From the NCBI GenBank assembly GCA_947500035.1, contig CANMQP010000010.1, positions 62,001 to 126,000 of the forward strand: a stretch of 64,000 nucleotides of DNA, given 5' to 3'. Made by a program: the position numbers and the translations under genes. The notes below the pieces were generated by a model that did no database searches, was not told where the DNA came from, and saw nothing but the letters and a program-made list of their open reading frames with translations. This stretch comes from an uncultured Kiloniellaceae bacterium (GTDB lineage: Bacteria; Pseudomonadota; Alphaproteobacteria; Kiloniellales; Kiloniellaceae). Every line of letters begins with the position of its first letter. Positions within the stretch are counted from its first letter, which is position 1. Positions 55,858 to 64,000 of this stretch are shown piece after piece.

Positions 55858-57981
55858 TCAGTCTGCGTTCGCGGGCAGGCCCGCCATCAGCTTCTCTCCA
55901 GCGACGCTGCCGATAACTTCATCGAGTGCTGCGACGATCTCAGAGGAGTAACGATTGCCGTTGTCACCGAGGATCTTGATAGCTTCTTCGCTCGACAGAC
56001 CGGCGCGATAGGATCGTGGCTCGACGCGCGCGGCAAATACGTCGCATATCCCGAGTATCTGTGCCGTCATGAGAATTTTGTCTGCTGTCAGTCCCGCGGG
56101 ATATCCCTTCCCGTCAAGGCGCTCGTGCATCTGGTAGATCGTCGGCAAAACCGGAAGTTCGAAATCAATGTCGCGTAGCATCGCGGCGGCGTGATCAAGG
56201 TGCTTTCTAACCTCGGCGATCTCTTCATCACTCAGTCTTTCCGGCTTGTTGAGGAGTTTCCTCGAGATCGCCAGCTTACCGAGCTGTGATAGGTTGGCCG
56301 CTATTTCTAAGGTTGCTACGTCTTCAGTGGCGAGCTGCATACGTTTGGCAACGGCCACCGATAGGCTGGCAACGCGCCGCGAGTGGCCGGCAAGGTAGGG
56401 ATCCCGCAACTCAATCGCGCGCACCAGTGCCGTAACCATCTGCCGAATGGCCCGGTCACGCTTTGTCTGTTCTTCAACCAACTCCGTGACATCGCGGGCT
56501 ACGGAGACGACGCCATTTACCTGGTCGTGCTCATCGTGGAATGGAAGTTTGGAAAACTGCAGGTGCCGTTGGACTCCACTCAAATAGACTTCTTCATTGA
56601 AGGTCACGACGTTGCCCTGCTCAATCGCTTTTTGATCGGTCAGGGCGAGGCGGTCAGCGGTTCCTTGACCGAAAAGGGCGATATCGTCGAGTCCGATCAT
56701 CTCATCCGGCTCCCGCCCCACCGCGTCCGCAAAGGCCCTGTTGGCGTAACGATAGCTGCCGTCCGCGGCTTTTAAGCCGATATAGTCGGCGATGCTGCTG
56801 TTGATGCTGTCCAGGAAGCGCTTCTGCGTTTGGATCCGTGCGGCGAGATGTTTGAATTGAGCCGCCATCAGTCGATTGTGATTGCTGCGCATTTTCGCCC
56901 AGACTGCACCGAAGACAGCGACCACGGTGAAAATGACAAGTGCAGCTGCAACCATCACCATGGTTGCGAAACTGCGCAATTCACTATGTGCGGACGCCCG
57001 GTCCATCTCGAGGACCGCCCAGAAGCCCTCACCGGAGATAAGGGCCGCGCGCGTGTAGACCGCGGTCTCGCCATCAAGTGAACGTCCGGCGACAAAGGCC
57101 TGGTTGCCTGTCCCCGGGATGTCACCACTATCATCGAGAGCTTTTATTTCGGGTGTTTTTGTTGGCAGCAGCTCGATGAGACCTTCGGCACTCTTGTGAA
57201 CAAGATGGAGCTTTTCGCCTTCAGGTGCCAAGGGGCGTGGCGCCAGGCTCTCGGCAAGCTTGGTCGCAACTGGAGCAGCGACAATCAGGACGGCAACGGG
57301 CTGGGCCTCCTCGGTCTGCGCGGCGGCCGGTAAAATCGGAATGTAGATATCCATGACCAGCCCGGCAGGTGTGGCTTGGGGCGCTCCAAACCGCCTCTTT
57401 CCTGTCGCCAGAACATCGAGCGCCATTTCCGACTGTTCAGTCTGCAATGCCGGCGCCCCACCGCTGCTCACATAGGCAATACCCGCCTTACCGACAACGT
57501 AACCGGCGCTGAAGTCGGCCGAGATGGCAAAATCAGTCAGGACCCGCTCCATGTAAGGGAGCTGCTCGAGCAGGGCGATCCCGAGACCGGTGCTTTGAGT
57601 ATCCTCACTCTGCAGAGAAGGATCAATGACTCCTCCGGCTTCATGGACGTCGGTGGCGAAAAGGCGAAACAATTCGCTTTCAACCAGCCTGTCAGCGAGG
57701 CGCGCCGTCCCGTCGAGCCAGGTCGATATGACTTCGGCGCGCGCATTCACGGTAATGGTCATGCGTTGCTGCAGGTCGCTGGTCACCTGTTCTTTTTTCG
57801 ACTCTATGACCAGCCATGGGACAAGGATGGCAAGAATTACGATTACGACAAGACCAATCAATGCCGGTTTCGGCAGAGCATCTGAAGCCTCTGGCGCGGA
57901 ACTGGGTTGCTCCAGATCGATCAGGGTTGGATCCTTTGCCGATCCTTCCAGCGCGTCTAGTGTATTGCTCTTGGACATCAT
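55858..57981 (-). CDS. Membrane sensor with PAS domain and degenerate HD-GYP domain
   Basis: The 707-residue protein has membrane helices at about 41-60 and 338-362 that flank a periplasmic domain of about 275 residues, probably Cache-like. A PAS domain (about 385-500) and an HD-GYP domain (about 510-690) follow in the cytoplasm. HD-GYP domains usually hydrolyse c-di-GMP. Here the HD pair of LLHDIGK is replaced by SQ (Ser565-Gln566 in NLSQLGK), and one of the two later histidines is Met618. HERLDGKGYP and Asp647 are retained. It therefore probably lacks activity and may bind c-di-GMP. It lies between lapG and protease B, with 1-24 base gaps, in one operon. Confidence 0.85.
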   Translation of the reverse strand: MMSKSNTLDALEGSAKDPTLIDLEQPSSAPEASDALPKPALIGLVVIVILAILVPWLVIESKKEQVTSDLQQRMTITVNARAEVISTWLDGTARLADRLVESELFRLFATDVHEAGGVIDPSLQSEDTQSTGLGIALLEQLPYMERVLTDFAISADFSAGYVVGKAGIAYVSSGGAPALQTEQSEMALDVLATGKRRFGAPQATPAGLVMDIYIPILPAAAQTEEAQPVAVLIVAAPVATKLAESLAPRPLAPEGEKLHLVHKSAEGLIELLPTKTPEIKALDDSGDIPGTGNQAFVAGRSLDGETAVYTRAALISGEGFWAVLEMDRASAHSELRSFATMVMVAAALVIFTVVAVFGAVWAKMRSNHNRLMAAQFKHLAARIQTQKRFLDSINSSIADYIGLKAADGSYRYANRAFADAVGREPDEMIGLDDIALFGQGTADRLALTDQKAIEQGNVVTFNEEVYLSGVQRHLQFSKLPFHDEHDQVNGVVSVARDVTELVEEQTKRDRAIRQMVTALVRAIELRDPYLAGHSRRVASLSVAVAKRMQLATEDVATLEIAANLSQLGKLAISRKLLNKPERLSDEEIAEVRKHLDHAAAMLRDIDFELPVLPTIYQMHERLDGKGYPAGLTADKILMTAQILGICDVFAARVEPRSYRAGLSSEEAIKILGDNGNRYSSEIVAALDEVIGSVAGEKLMAGLPANAD

Positions 57982-58005
57982 GATTGATCTCTTTGACAGT
58001 CTCTA

Positions 58006-58692
58006 CTACTGAACGAAGTGCGCCCAGCGGGTGGTTTCATTCATCGAGTATTGCGGCAGGTAATGCTTGTACTTTGAGTGTGACAAAATGACGTTCGAAA
58101 GGCTATCGAGCACGAGAATATCGTTCTTCTCATAGACCGCCAGGACCGCATGCCCGATGTTGCGAATGCGGTCCATAAGGATCACGATACGCATTTCCTC
58201 TTGTGTGAATCCCAGCTCCTTGAGAGCGAAGTATTTTGCGATCGAGAAATCCTCACAGTCGCCTGACCGGGTCATGAACTCAACCGGACTGGCCCAATAC
58301 TCGTTGACCCCGAAGACCTCGTTGTCAAGTTTGTAAGGCCAACGGTTAAAATAGCGGTTGACTGCATTCAACTTTGCCGCGCGATCCAGATTGCGGGCTG
58401 CTAAAATGATTTCGCGCCAGGATTTCTGGACCTCGCTTGAGCAGTTCGCCGCGTCGTTCGTACAGGCTAAAAAGGCCTTTCGTTCACGCTTATACTGATC
58501 CAGGACGCGCTGCCACTGAGGCAGAGCCTTGAAGGACTTTGATCGGAACTCGATCGTGTTGAAGATTCCGGGTGCCGCGGTGTCGATCGTCTTTGTCAGA
58601 TCTAACAGGGTTGCAGCGTGTCCGGGCAAGGGCACGGACGCCAACGCCGCCATAACAGATGCGACCCCCGTGAAAAACCGTCGCCGATGCAC
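58006..58692 (-). CDS. lapG: LapG-like periplasmic cysteine protease (bacterial transglutaminase-like)
   Basis: The family cleaves LapA-type adhesins near their N-terminus and so releases them from the surface. The C-terminal half shows the triad: Cys in SGDCEDFSIAKYFAL (position 174 in the longest frame), His in IGHAVLAVY (209) and Asp in LVLDSLSN (224). A signal segment RRRFFTGVASVMAALASVPLPGHA resembles a Tat leader. I place the start at GTG 58692, directly before it, giving 228 residues; the open frame extends to GTG 58776 (256 residues). It lies 24 bases before the HD-GYP gene and near type I secretion genes, which supports the call. Confidence 0.86.
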   Translation of the reverse strand: MHRRRFFTGVASVMAALASVPLPGHAATLLDLTKTIDTAAPGIFNTIEFRSKSFKALPQWQRVLDQYKRERKAFLACTNDAANCSSEVQKSWREIILAARNLDRAAKLNAVNRYFNRWPYKLDNEVFGVNEYWASPVEFMTRSGDCEDFSIAKYFALKELGFTQEEMRIVILMDRIRNIGHAVLAVYEKNDILVLDSLSNVILSHSKYKHYLPQYSMNETTRWAHFVQ

Positions 58693-58965
58693 TTTGAGCA
58701 AGTCCTGTTCAAAATCCTGCCGCCCGTGCACCTCCACCCGGGCAGCCTTTGCGCGCCAGTGTCCGGACGCTTTCACTACAATCGCGAAAACGTTTGAACT
58801 CCGCGTTAGCGAAGTCTTTCAGGTATTGGTTAATACGCGTTGAAGATTTGCGGTTAAGTTGGATCATGCTGACGTGAACGTGCCGTCCTGCCCGCAAGCC
58901 AAAGTCTCTATCGTCAAGGGGGCATTGCCAGGGGGGGCTGATCCTCGGCTGATGCCGGGTTGGCT

Positions 58966-60435
58966 TCAGGAGTCAGCCAGCTCTTCCAGCTGGAGCAAGT
59001 GAACGATCAGGTGAGGCTGAAGCCACGAGAAGCGCTCTTGTGAGCCGGAAATCGCCGCTTTTGCCGCGCTGCTTAACACGCTTGGCACATTGATCATCCG
59101 GGACTTGCGATGGCTTGTCGCAAGATTCACCCCGAGCCTGGTCAGATAACTTCTGTTGTGCTTTCGGTTCGGAGCTGTCGATAGGCTGGAATCAGCATAG
59201 GGAATATCCTCCAGCTCCGGGTAACTCTTGGCAATGGCGTCTTTGTAGACGTGGCTGCCGACGAGGATAGGCTCCGGGATCGACATCACGAACTCAAAAT
59301 ACTCCTTATCGAGATACGGCACCTGCACCGTTTCGATCTCGTTCAGAAGTCCGAAGGGAACCGGCGCCACGGCACGGCGCATTCGTGACCAAAAGAGGAA
59401 GTTTGAGGTTGGACAGGCTTCGTCCACATGCAATTTGAGCTCTTCAGTCATCCTGTGGACGGCTTTATCCCGGCTCAAAAGCCTGTAGCTATCGGCACTC
59501 AGGGTTCTTGACAATAAGGCTTCTGAATCGCCCAGGAAATCGACAGCCAGCTCAGTCAGCTTCCCATCCGCGAAGAGTTGGGCGCGTTTTTCGCCAAAGA
59601 GGTTGCAGTCGATGTTCAGGCCATCATAGGAAGTATCAACGGCGGTGCCGAGATACTTGGACATTGGCACCACCCAAGTGTGCTCTGGCGTCAGGAAATC
59701 GATTTTACCGTTTTTATATCTTTCCAGATCCCAGGTGGCCCATTCGGTTGGAATGAGACGATGTTCGATGCCCAGGCGTTCGGTAATCATCGCGGCGACC
59801 TTCGCGTCTTCGTTCGCGCGAGGAGGCGGATGCAGCGCAGTGACGCAAAACTCGGGCAGGTGTTTCTGCCGGGCGAGTTCGAACAGAATGCGCCGTGAGT
59901 CCTTGCCGCCGCTGAGTGGCACTGTAAAGCGATCGGTTCTGGGCAGGCGCCGGGAAATTGACTGTGCGAAAAGCTCGTGGATCCCGTCCAGGATTGCGTC
60001 GTGTTTCAGATGCTGCGGTTTCGCGTGGAAGGGTTCCTGTTCAAGGGTGAGTTTGCCATTCTCCCATGTAAGCTGTGCGTTGGGCGGCAAACAGCGGATG
60101 GCCTTGAAGGGTGTATCGTTTCCGACAAAGTTGAGGCGGCGGATAAAAACGGCCATTCCAAAGTCGTCCAGCTCCCGGGGGGCACCCCGCTCCAGAAGTG
60201 TGGATATGGAATCTGAGATGCAGAATTCCTGTTCGGATTGGAAGTAGTAGAGCGCCACGATGCCGAAACGGCAGTTTTTCGCCGTTACGCGCTGCCCGTC
60301 CCAATCCCACTGGGACCAGATGCCGTCTCGGATGCCGTCGCTCCGGTCAACCCTGTGATCTCTCAGAAAATGAGGATTTCCGTCAATTCTGTGATTGCCC
60401 GCGCTGCCACGAACATGAAAGAAATTGGATGACAC
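58966..60435 (-). CDS. Asparagine-synthetase-like protein without glutaminase cysteine
   Basis: The 489-residue product has a PP-loop ATP site VPLSGGKDSRRIL (SGGKDS at 175-180) in an asparagine synthetase-like domain. The N-terminal part (about 1-150) resembles a reduced glutaminase domain, but the catalytic Cys at position 2 is absent and the protein is shorter than AsnB. It may form an amide or ester bond with ammonia or another amine; the substrate is unknown. It lies between the lapC- and lapG-like genes on the same strand, with gaps of 166 bases (to lapC) and about 190-270 bases (to lapG, depending on its start), so it may belong to the adhesin system. Confidence 0.8.
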   Translation of the reverse strand: MSSNFFHVRGSAGNHRIDGNPHFLRDHRVDRSDGIRDGIWSQWDWDGQRVTAKNCRFGIVALYYFQSEQEFCISDSISTLLERGAPRELDDFGMAVFIRRLNFVGNDTPFKAIRCLPPNAQLTWENGKLTLEQEPFHAKPQHLKHDAILDGIHELFAQSISRRLPRTDRFTVPLSGGKDSRRILFELARQKHLPEFCVTALHPPPRANEDAKVAAMITERLGIEHRLIPTEWATWDLERYKNGKIDFLTPEHTWVVPMSKYLGTAVDTSYDGLNIDCNLFGEKRAQLFADGKLTELAVDFLGDSEALLSRTLSADSYRLLSRDKAVHRMTEELKLHVDEACPTSNFLFWSRMRRAVAPVPFGLLNEIETVQVPYLDKEYFEFVMSIPEPILVGSHVYKDAIAKSYPELEDIPYADSSLSTAPNRKHNRSYLTRLGVNLATSHRKSRMINVPSVLSSAAKAAISGSQERFSWLQPHLIVHLLQLEELADS

Positions 60436-60601
60436 CGCTAAATCCAGGCCTGGGTACCGGTTCCAGAACCGAGGGAAGAGTGGCCGGCCGAACCAAGTTG
60501 TAGACCAGGATAATTACACAGGAGCATTAAGGCGTGAAGGTTCATTTTCCGATTGGCGCGGTTTGTCTTTTTTGCCCCATCTAGAGATTTTCTTCTGTAA
60601 A

Positions 60602-61933
60602 TCAACGTTCTCTCAAGGCTTGGTCCCGGGCCTTCAAGATCGGCTTCAGCAGGTAATCCAGAACCGTTTTTTTGCCGGTCAGGATTTCGACGGTTGATGT
60701 CATTCCGGGAATGATCGGCAGTTCCTTACCATTGCGCTTCAGTGTGATATCACCGGTTCGGAGATATACACGATAAAAACTCTCGCCCTGATCGTCTTTG
60801 ATCGTGCCCGCTGAGATGGTCTCAAGTTCAGCCTTCAGTCCGCCATAGATGGAGAAATCGTAGGCGGTAATTTTAATCGTTGCTTCCTGGCCCGGTCGCA
60901 GGAACGCGATGTCAGACGGCCGGATCTGCGCTTCGATCAAGAGGGTGTCATCGAGCGGCACAATTTCAATAATGTCTTCGCCAGGGCGAATAACACCCCC
61001 GACGGTATTGTGCTTCACTTCCTTGATCGTGCCGCGAACTGGAGAGCGGACCTCCGTGCGGGTGACGAGGTCTTCACCGGCCGTCAGGGACTCGCTGATT
61101 GACCTTGCTTCCGTCCTGACCTGGCTCAGCTCTTCCGAGACCTGAGCCTTGGTTGAAAGGACGAGTTCGTCGATGCGCTGTTGCGCCTCCAGGACGGCGG
61201 TTTGTAGTCGCGGCATACTGAGGCGAATGGTTTTCATTTCGCCTTCCAGGTCGGAGATCTGCCGGTCGATCCGAATTAGATCCAGGCGCGGACTGATGCC
61301 TTTCTGGACCAGAGGCGCCGTGATGTTCCGCTCTTCCTCGGCCAGGGTCAGGCTGCGCCGCAGTTGCTGACTGCGGCTTTTCGCCTCTGTTATCTCCTGT
61401 TCGCGTTGCGACTTCTGGGCCTCCAGGACGGCAATCTGGGCGACGAGTTGGCGTTTTCTATTGCCGAATTGCTGACGCTGTGTGGCGACTTCACCGGGCG
61501 CACTTTCCTCTGCGCTCCGCGGAAATTCGATCTCGCGGTCCTCAAGCTCGGCTTCCAGCCGGGCGGCCTTCGCAATCAGGGCAAAATACTGACTACGCGT
61601 GTCTTGAAAGGTCGCCCTCGCTGCGGTGTTGTTGATCCTCACCAGGATATCGCCCGGCTCAACGATATCGCCTTCGCGCACCATAATGCCTGCGAGGATA
61701 CCGCCTTCCAGGTTTTGAATGATCTGCGTCTTGCTGGAAGGGACCACGGTGCCCTCGCCGCGGGTCACTTCGTCCAACACGGCATGGTTGGCCCAAATAC
61801 CGAAAACCAGGAAAAACAAAAAGGATGTCAGCGTCAGGATATACGCAAAGGTCCGGCCGCGACGTCTTGTGGCGGCATGAACGTCGGGCATGAAAAAGAG
61901 ATCTTCATCCTTGGGTGTGCTGGGACTCGACAT
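60602..61933 (-). CDS. Type I secretion membrane-fusion (adaptor) protein, LapC/HlyD-like
   Basis: This adaptor joins the inner-membrane ABC exporter to an outer-membrane TolC-type channel. The 443-residue product has one N-terminal membrane helix (about 27-47) and then a lipoyl-like segment (IIQNLEGGILAGIMVREGDIVEPGDILVRI). A long coiled coil of about 130 residues follows (100-280), then a beta-barrel region (VRSPVRGTIKEVKHNTVGGVI). It sits directly after the LapB-like ABC gene and ends with MTSTVEILTGKKTVLDYLLKP, typical of HlyD-family C-termini. The outer-membrane partner is not in the window. Confidence 0.92.
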   Translation of the reverse strand: MSSPSTPKDEDLFFMPDVHAATRRRGRTFAYILTLTSFLFFLVFGIWANHAVLDEVTRGEGTVVPSSKTQIIQNLEGGILAGIMVREGDIVEPGDILVRINNTAARATFQDTRSQYFALIAKAARLEAELEDREIEFPRSAEESAPGEVATQRQQFGNRKRQLVAQIAVLEAQKSQREQEITEAKSRSQQLRRSLTLAEEERNITAPLVQKGISPRLDLIRIDRQISDLEGEMKTIRLSMPRLQTAVLEAQQRIDELVLSTKAQVSEELSQVRTEARSISESLTAGEDLVTRTEVRSPVRGTIKEVKHNTVGGVIRPGEDIIEIVPLDDTLLIEAQIRPSDIAFLRPGQEATIKITAYDFSIYGGLKAELETISAGTIKDDQGESFYRVYLRTGDITLKRNGKELPIIPGMTSTVEILTGKKTVLDYLLKPILKARDQALRER

Positions 61934-62031
61934 CTACCCTATTTCCTCAGTGAGGCCTCCGGCTTTTTTGCCGACGGGTCTGTATCTTGCTTCGCCTCAT
62001 ATTTGGCATCTGGCGTCATTCCTGGTTCGAT

Positions 62032-64000
62032 TCAACTCGCGCCGGCGCGGATGCGTCCCTGCTTCAGCGCCTCAAGCACTTCTTCCTTTTTCCCGTCCGC
62101 CACGATTTTACCGTTGTCCAGGATGATCAGCCGGTCAACCAGGCTGAGCAGCGAACTGCGGTGCGTCACGAGCAAAAGTGTTTTGCCTGCCATGGCGTTG
62201 CCGAGCCGCGTTTTGAACATGGCCTCCGTCGAGTTGTCCATGCCGCTGGTGGGTTCATCCATCAGGATGATCGGCGGGTCCAGGAGCAAAGAACGTGCGA
62301 TGACCACCGATTGGCGCTGTCCGCCGGACAAGGCCATGCCGCGCTCGCCGACCTGTAGATCGAACCCGTGGGGATGGGTCCGCAAAAAGTCCGTTACACC
62401 GGCGACGGCGGCGGCCCGCAGAATAGTCTGATCATCGACGTGCGGCGCACCGAAGGAGATGTTGTCACGCACCGAGCCGAAGAAAAGGTAATTGTCCTGA
62501 GAGACATAGCCGATATTGCGGCGCAAGTCGGCCGGATCGATCTGACGCAGATCGGTTCCATCCATCAGAACAGAGCCCTCCGTCGGCTCGTAAAGCCCGA
62601 GGAGAAGCCGTGCGATTGTACTTTTTCCGGAACCAATGCGTCCAAGAATACCGATTTTCTCGCCCGGTTTGACCTTGAAGCTGGTTGCATCGAGCGCCAG
62701 CGGATCCTGGTTCGGGTAACTGAAGCTGACTTTCTTGAATTCGATCTCTCCGCTCAGGCGGGGCCGGTGCAGGAAAGTCTTGTCATTATCGCGTTCGACC
62801 GGCGACTTCATGAGAGTATCGAGCGATTTAAGAGCGACCCGAGACTGTTGTAGCCTGGTGAGCATGCCCGCGATTGCGCCGAGAGGGGCGAGCGCCCGTC
62901 CGGTCAGCATGGTCGAGGCAACCAGTGCGCCCATCGTAATGGCGCCCTGAGAGATCAGGTGGACGCCATAGATAACCACGATCACCGTAACAAGTTGAAT
63001 GGTGACCTGGGCGAAGGTCGTGGCAATGCCCGACAGGAACCTTGCTTTGCCCGATGACTCAGCAGTCAGACCGACAAAGCGTTCCCAGGACCGCTGAACC
63101 CGGCCTTCGGCTGCCGTCGCCTTGATGGTTTCCAAGCCGTCGATTGTTTCCACCAACAGCGCGTGCTTCTGGCTGGACTCCCGATGGGTTCTCTCGATGA
63201 TCCTGCGCAGAGGAAACTGCAGGCACACGCCGACGAATATGACCACCGGAACGGCAATCAGGGGAATCAGCGCAATCGGACCTGATACCAGGAAGATCAC
63301 ACCGAGAAACAGGAAGATGAAGGGGAGATCGACAAAGGCGACCAGCGTGCCGGAAGTAAAGAACTCCCGCAGCGACTCGAACTCCCGCAGATTGTTCGCC
63401 ATGGCTCCGGTCGAAGGCGGTTTACTGGAGAGCTTCATGGACATGAGCTGCTCAAGCAAACGACTGGCGATAATGACGTCTGCATTCTTTCCGGCAATGT
63501 CCACGAAGTAGGTGCGCATGTTGCGCATGACGAACTCGAACAGAAAGACCGTGCAGACGCCAAGCGCCAGAACCCACAGAGTTTCAATCGCGTTGTTCGG
63601 CACAACCCGGTCGTAGACGTTCATTATGAAGAGCGGACTGGCGATCGCGAAAACGTTGATCATGACCGACGCCAGGGCAACATGGCTGTAAATCGGCCAA
63701 AACTTGGCGAGTGTTCCCCAGAACCATGCAGTGGGCTGTTTCAGCCGGATGTCCGAGGCCCGGTCGTCGAATTTGAACTCCGGCCGCGCGAAGATGGCGT
63801 AGCCGAGGTATTGCTCTTCCAATTCGGCGATGTCGATGGTCTTGGCGCCACCGCCACCCTCGGCAATCATGATCTCGGCGGATTTCCGGTCGATCAGCTT
63901 GGTCAGCACGCAGGCACCGCTGCCTTTAAGGAGCAGGATGCAGGGCAGGGTAACCTTTTGGATCGATTTCAGCTTGGGACGGCGCACGACGCGCGCGGTC
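62032..64000 (-). CDS. Type I secretion ABC exporter, LapB-like, partial (N-terminus beyond window)
   Basis: This ATPase exports the adhesin across the inner membrane. About 656 residues are visible and the frame is open past base 64000. The visible N-terminus (LPCILLLKGSGACVLTKLID) is a C39-like, probably non-catalytic peptidase domain. Six membrane helices follow. The ATPase domain has Walker A GRIGSGKST, signature LSGGQRQSVVIARSLLLDPP and Walker B IILMDEPTSGMD. Such LapB proteins carry the giant adhesin's C-terminal signal. The LapC-like gene starts about 100 bases downstream. Confidence 0.94.
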   Translation of the reverse strand, partial: TARVVRRPKLKSIQKVTLPCILLLKGSGACVLTKLIDRKSAEIMIAEGGGGAKTIDIAELEEQYLGYAIFARPEFKFDDRASDIRLKQPTAWFWGTLAKFWPIYSHVALASVMINVFAIASPLFIMNVYDRVVPNNAIETLWVLALGVCTVFLFEFVMRNMRTYFVDIAGKNADVIIASRLLEQLMSMKLSSKPPSTGAMANNLREFESLREFFTSGTLVAFVDLPFIFLFLGVIFLVSGPIALIPLIAVPVVIFVGVCLQFPLRRIIERTHRESSQKHALLVETIDGLETIKATAAEGRVQRSWERFVGLTAESSGKARFLSGIATTFAQVTIQLVTVIVVIYGVHLISQGAITMGALVASTMLTGRALAPLGAIAGMLTRLQQSRVALKSLDTLMKSPVERDNDKTFLHRPRLSGEIEFKKVSFSYPNQDPLALDATSFKVKPGEKIGILGRIGSGKSTIARLLLGLYEPTEGSVLMDGTDLRQIDPADLRRNIGYVSQDNYLFFGSVRDNISFGAPHVDDQTILRAAAVAGVTDFLRTHPHGFDLQVGERGMALSGGQRQSVVIARSLLLDPPIILMDEPTSGMDNSTEAMFKTRLGNAMAGKTLLLVTHRSSLLSLVDRLIILDNGKIVADGKKEEVLEALKQGRIRAGAS

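Noticed and set aside
58006-64000. Lasso-peptide biosynthesis cluster (transglutaminase-like protease, Asn synthetase-like cyclase, ABC transporter)
   Set aside because: The gene set looks similar at first sight, but the protease has the LapG-type SGDCEDFSIAKYFAL/GHAVLAVY pattern, the ABC exporter is a LapB type with an adaptor gene, and no precursor peptide or RRE-type protein was seen. The Asn synthetase-like gene remains unexplained.

Overview
The window is a GC-rich chromosomal segment from an alphaproteobacterium, most likely of the Rhodospirillales type. Three things in the sequence support this: a circularly permuted two-piece tmRNA gene (32760-33147), an alpha-type SspB, and an intact division and cell-wall (dcw) cluster with a meso-diaminopimelate-type MurE. 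No tRNA, rRNA, CRISPR array, insertion sequence or prophage was seen.

Region 1 (1-13.7 kb, minus strand) is the dcw cluster in transcription order mraZ, rsmH, ftsL, ftsI, murE, murF, mraY, murD, ftsW, murG, murC. Most junctions are 4-base ATGA overlaps, and murC runs off the left edge. Upstream of mraZ is a promoter overlain by TGGG repeats spaced exactly 10 bases apart, matching an MraZ operator. Further upstream is the RNase P RNA gene with its own promoter.

Region 2 (13.7-32 kb) is mostly housekeeping and accessory metabolism: a peptidoglycan amidase, an EamA transporter, an Uup-type ABC-F ATPase, a TerB/DnaJ protein, a DUF3750 protein, a fused 5-oxoprolinase with a MarR regulator and a palindromic promoter, a large AsmA-family protein, fumarase C, and an orphan flavin-dependent halogenase.

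Region 3 (32-44 kb) holds sspB beside tmRNA, thyA-folA, three surface-polysaccharide genes (two glycosyltransferases and an O-antigen ligase-like protein), the iron-sulfur carrier mrp, and a membrane-proteolysis block hflK-hflC-DUF2065-degP that ends in a strong terminator.

Region 4 (44-64 kb) is the most interesting part. A 2998-residue type I-secreted adhesin follows an extremely AT-rich tract. Convergent to it is a minus-strand cluster encoding a LapB-type ABC exporter (cut by the right edge), a LapC-type adaptor, an asparagine-synthetase-like protein, a LapG-type periplasmic cysteine protease, a membrane PAS/HD-GYP protein whose HD residues are lost, and two paralogous secreted trypsin-like proteases with C-terminal peptidoglycan-binding-like tails. 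This resembles a Lap adhesin retention and release system. The usual c-di-GMP receptor LapD is not in the window, and a degenerate HD-GYP protein sits where it might be. A 268-base nested inverted-repeat element lies between the adhesin and the protease genes.
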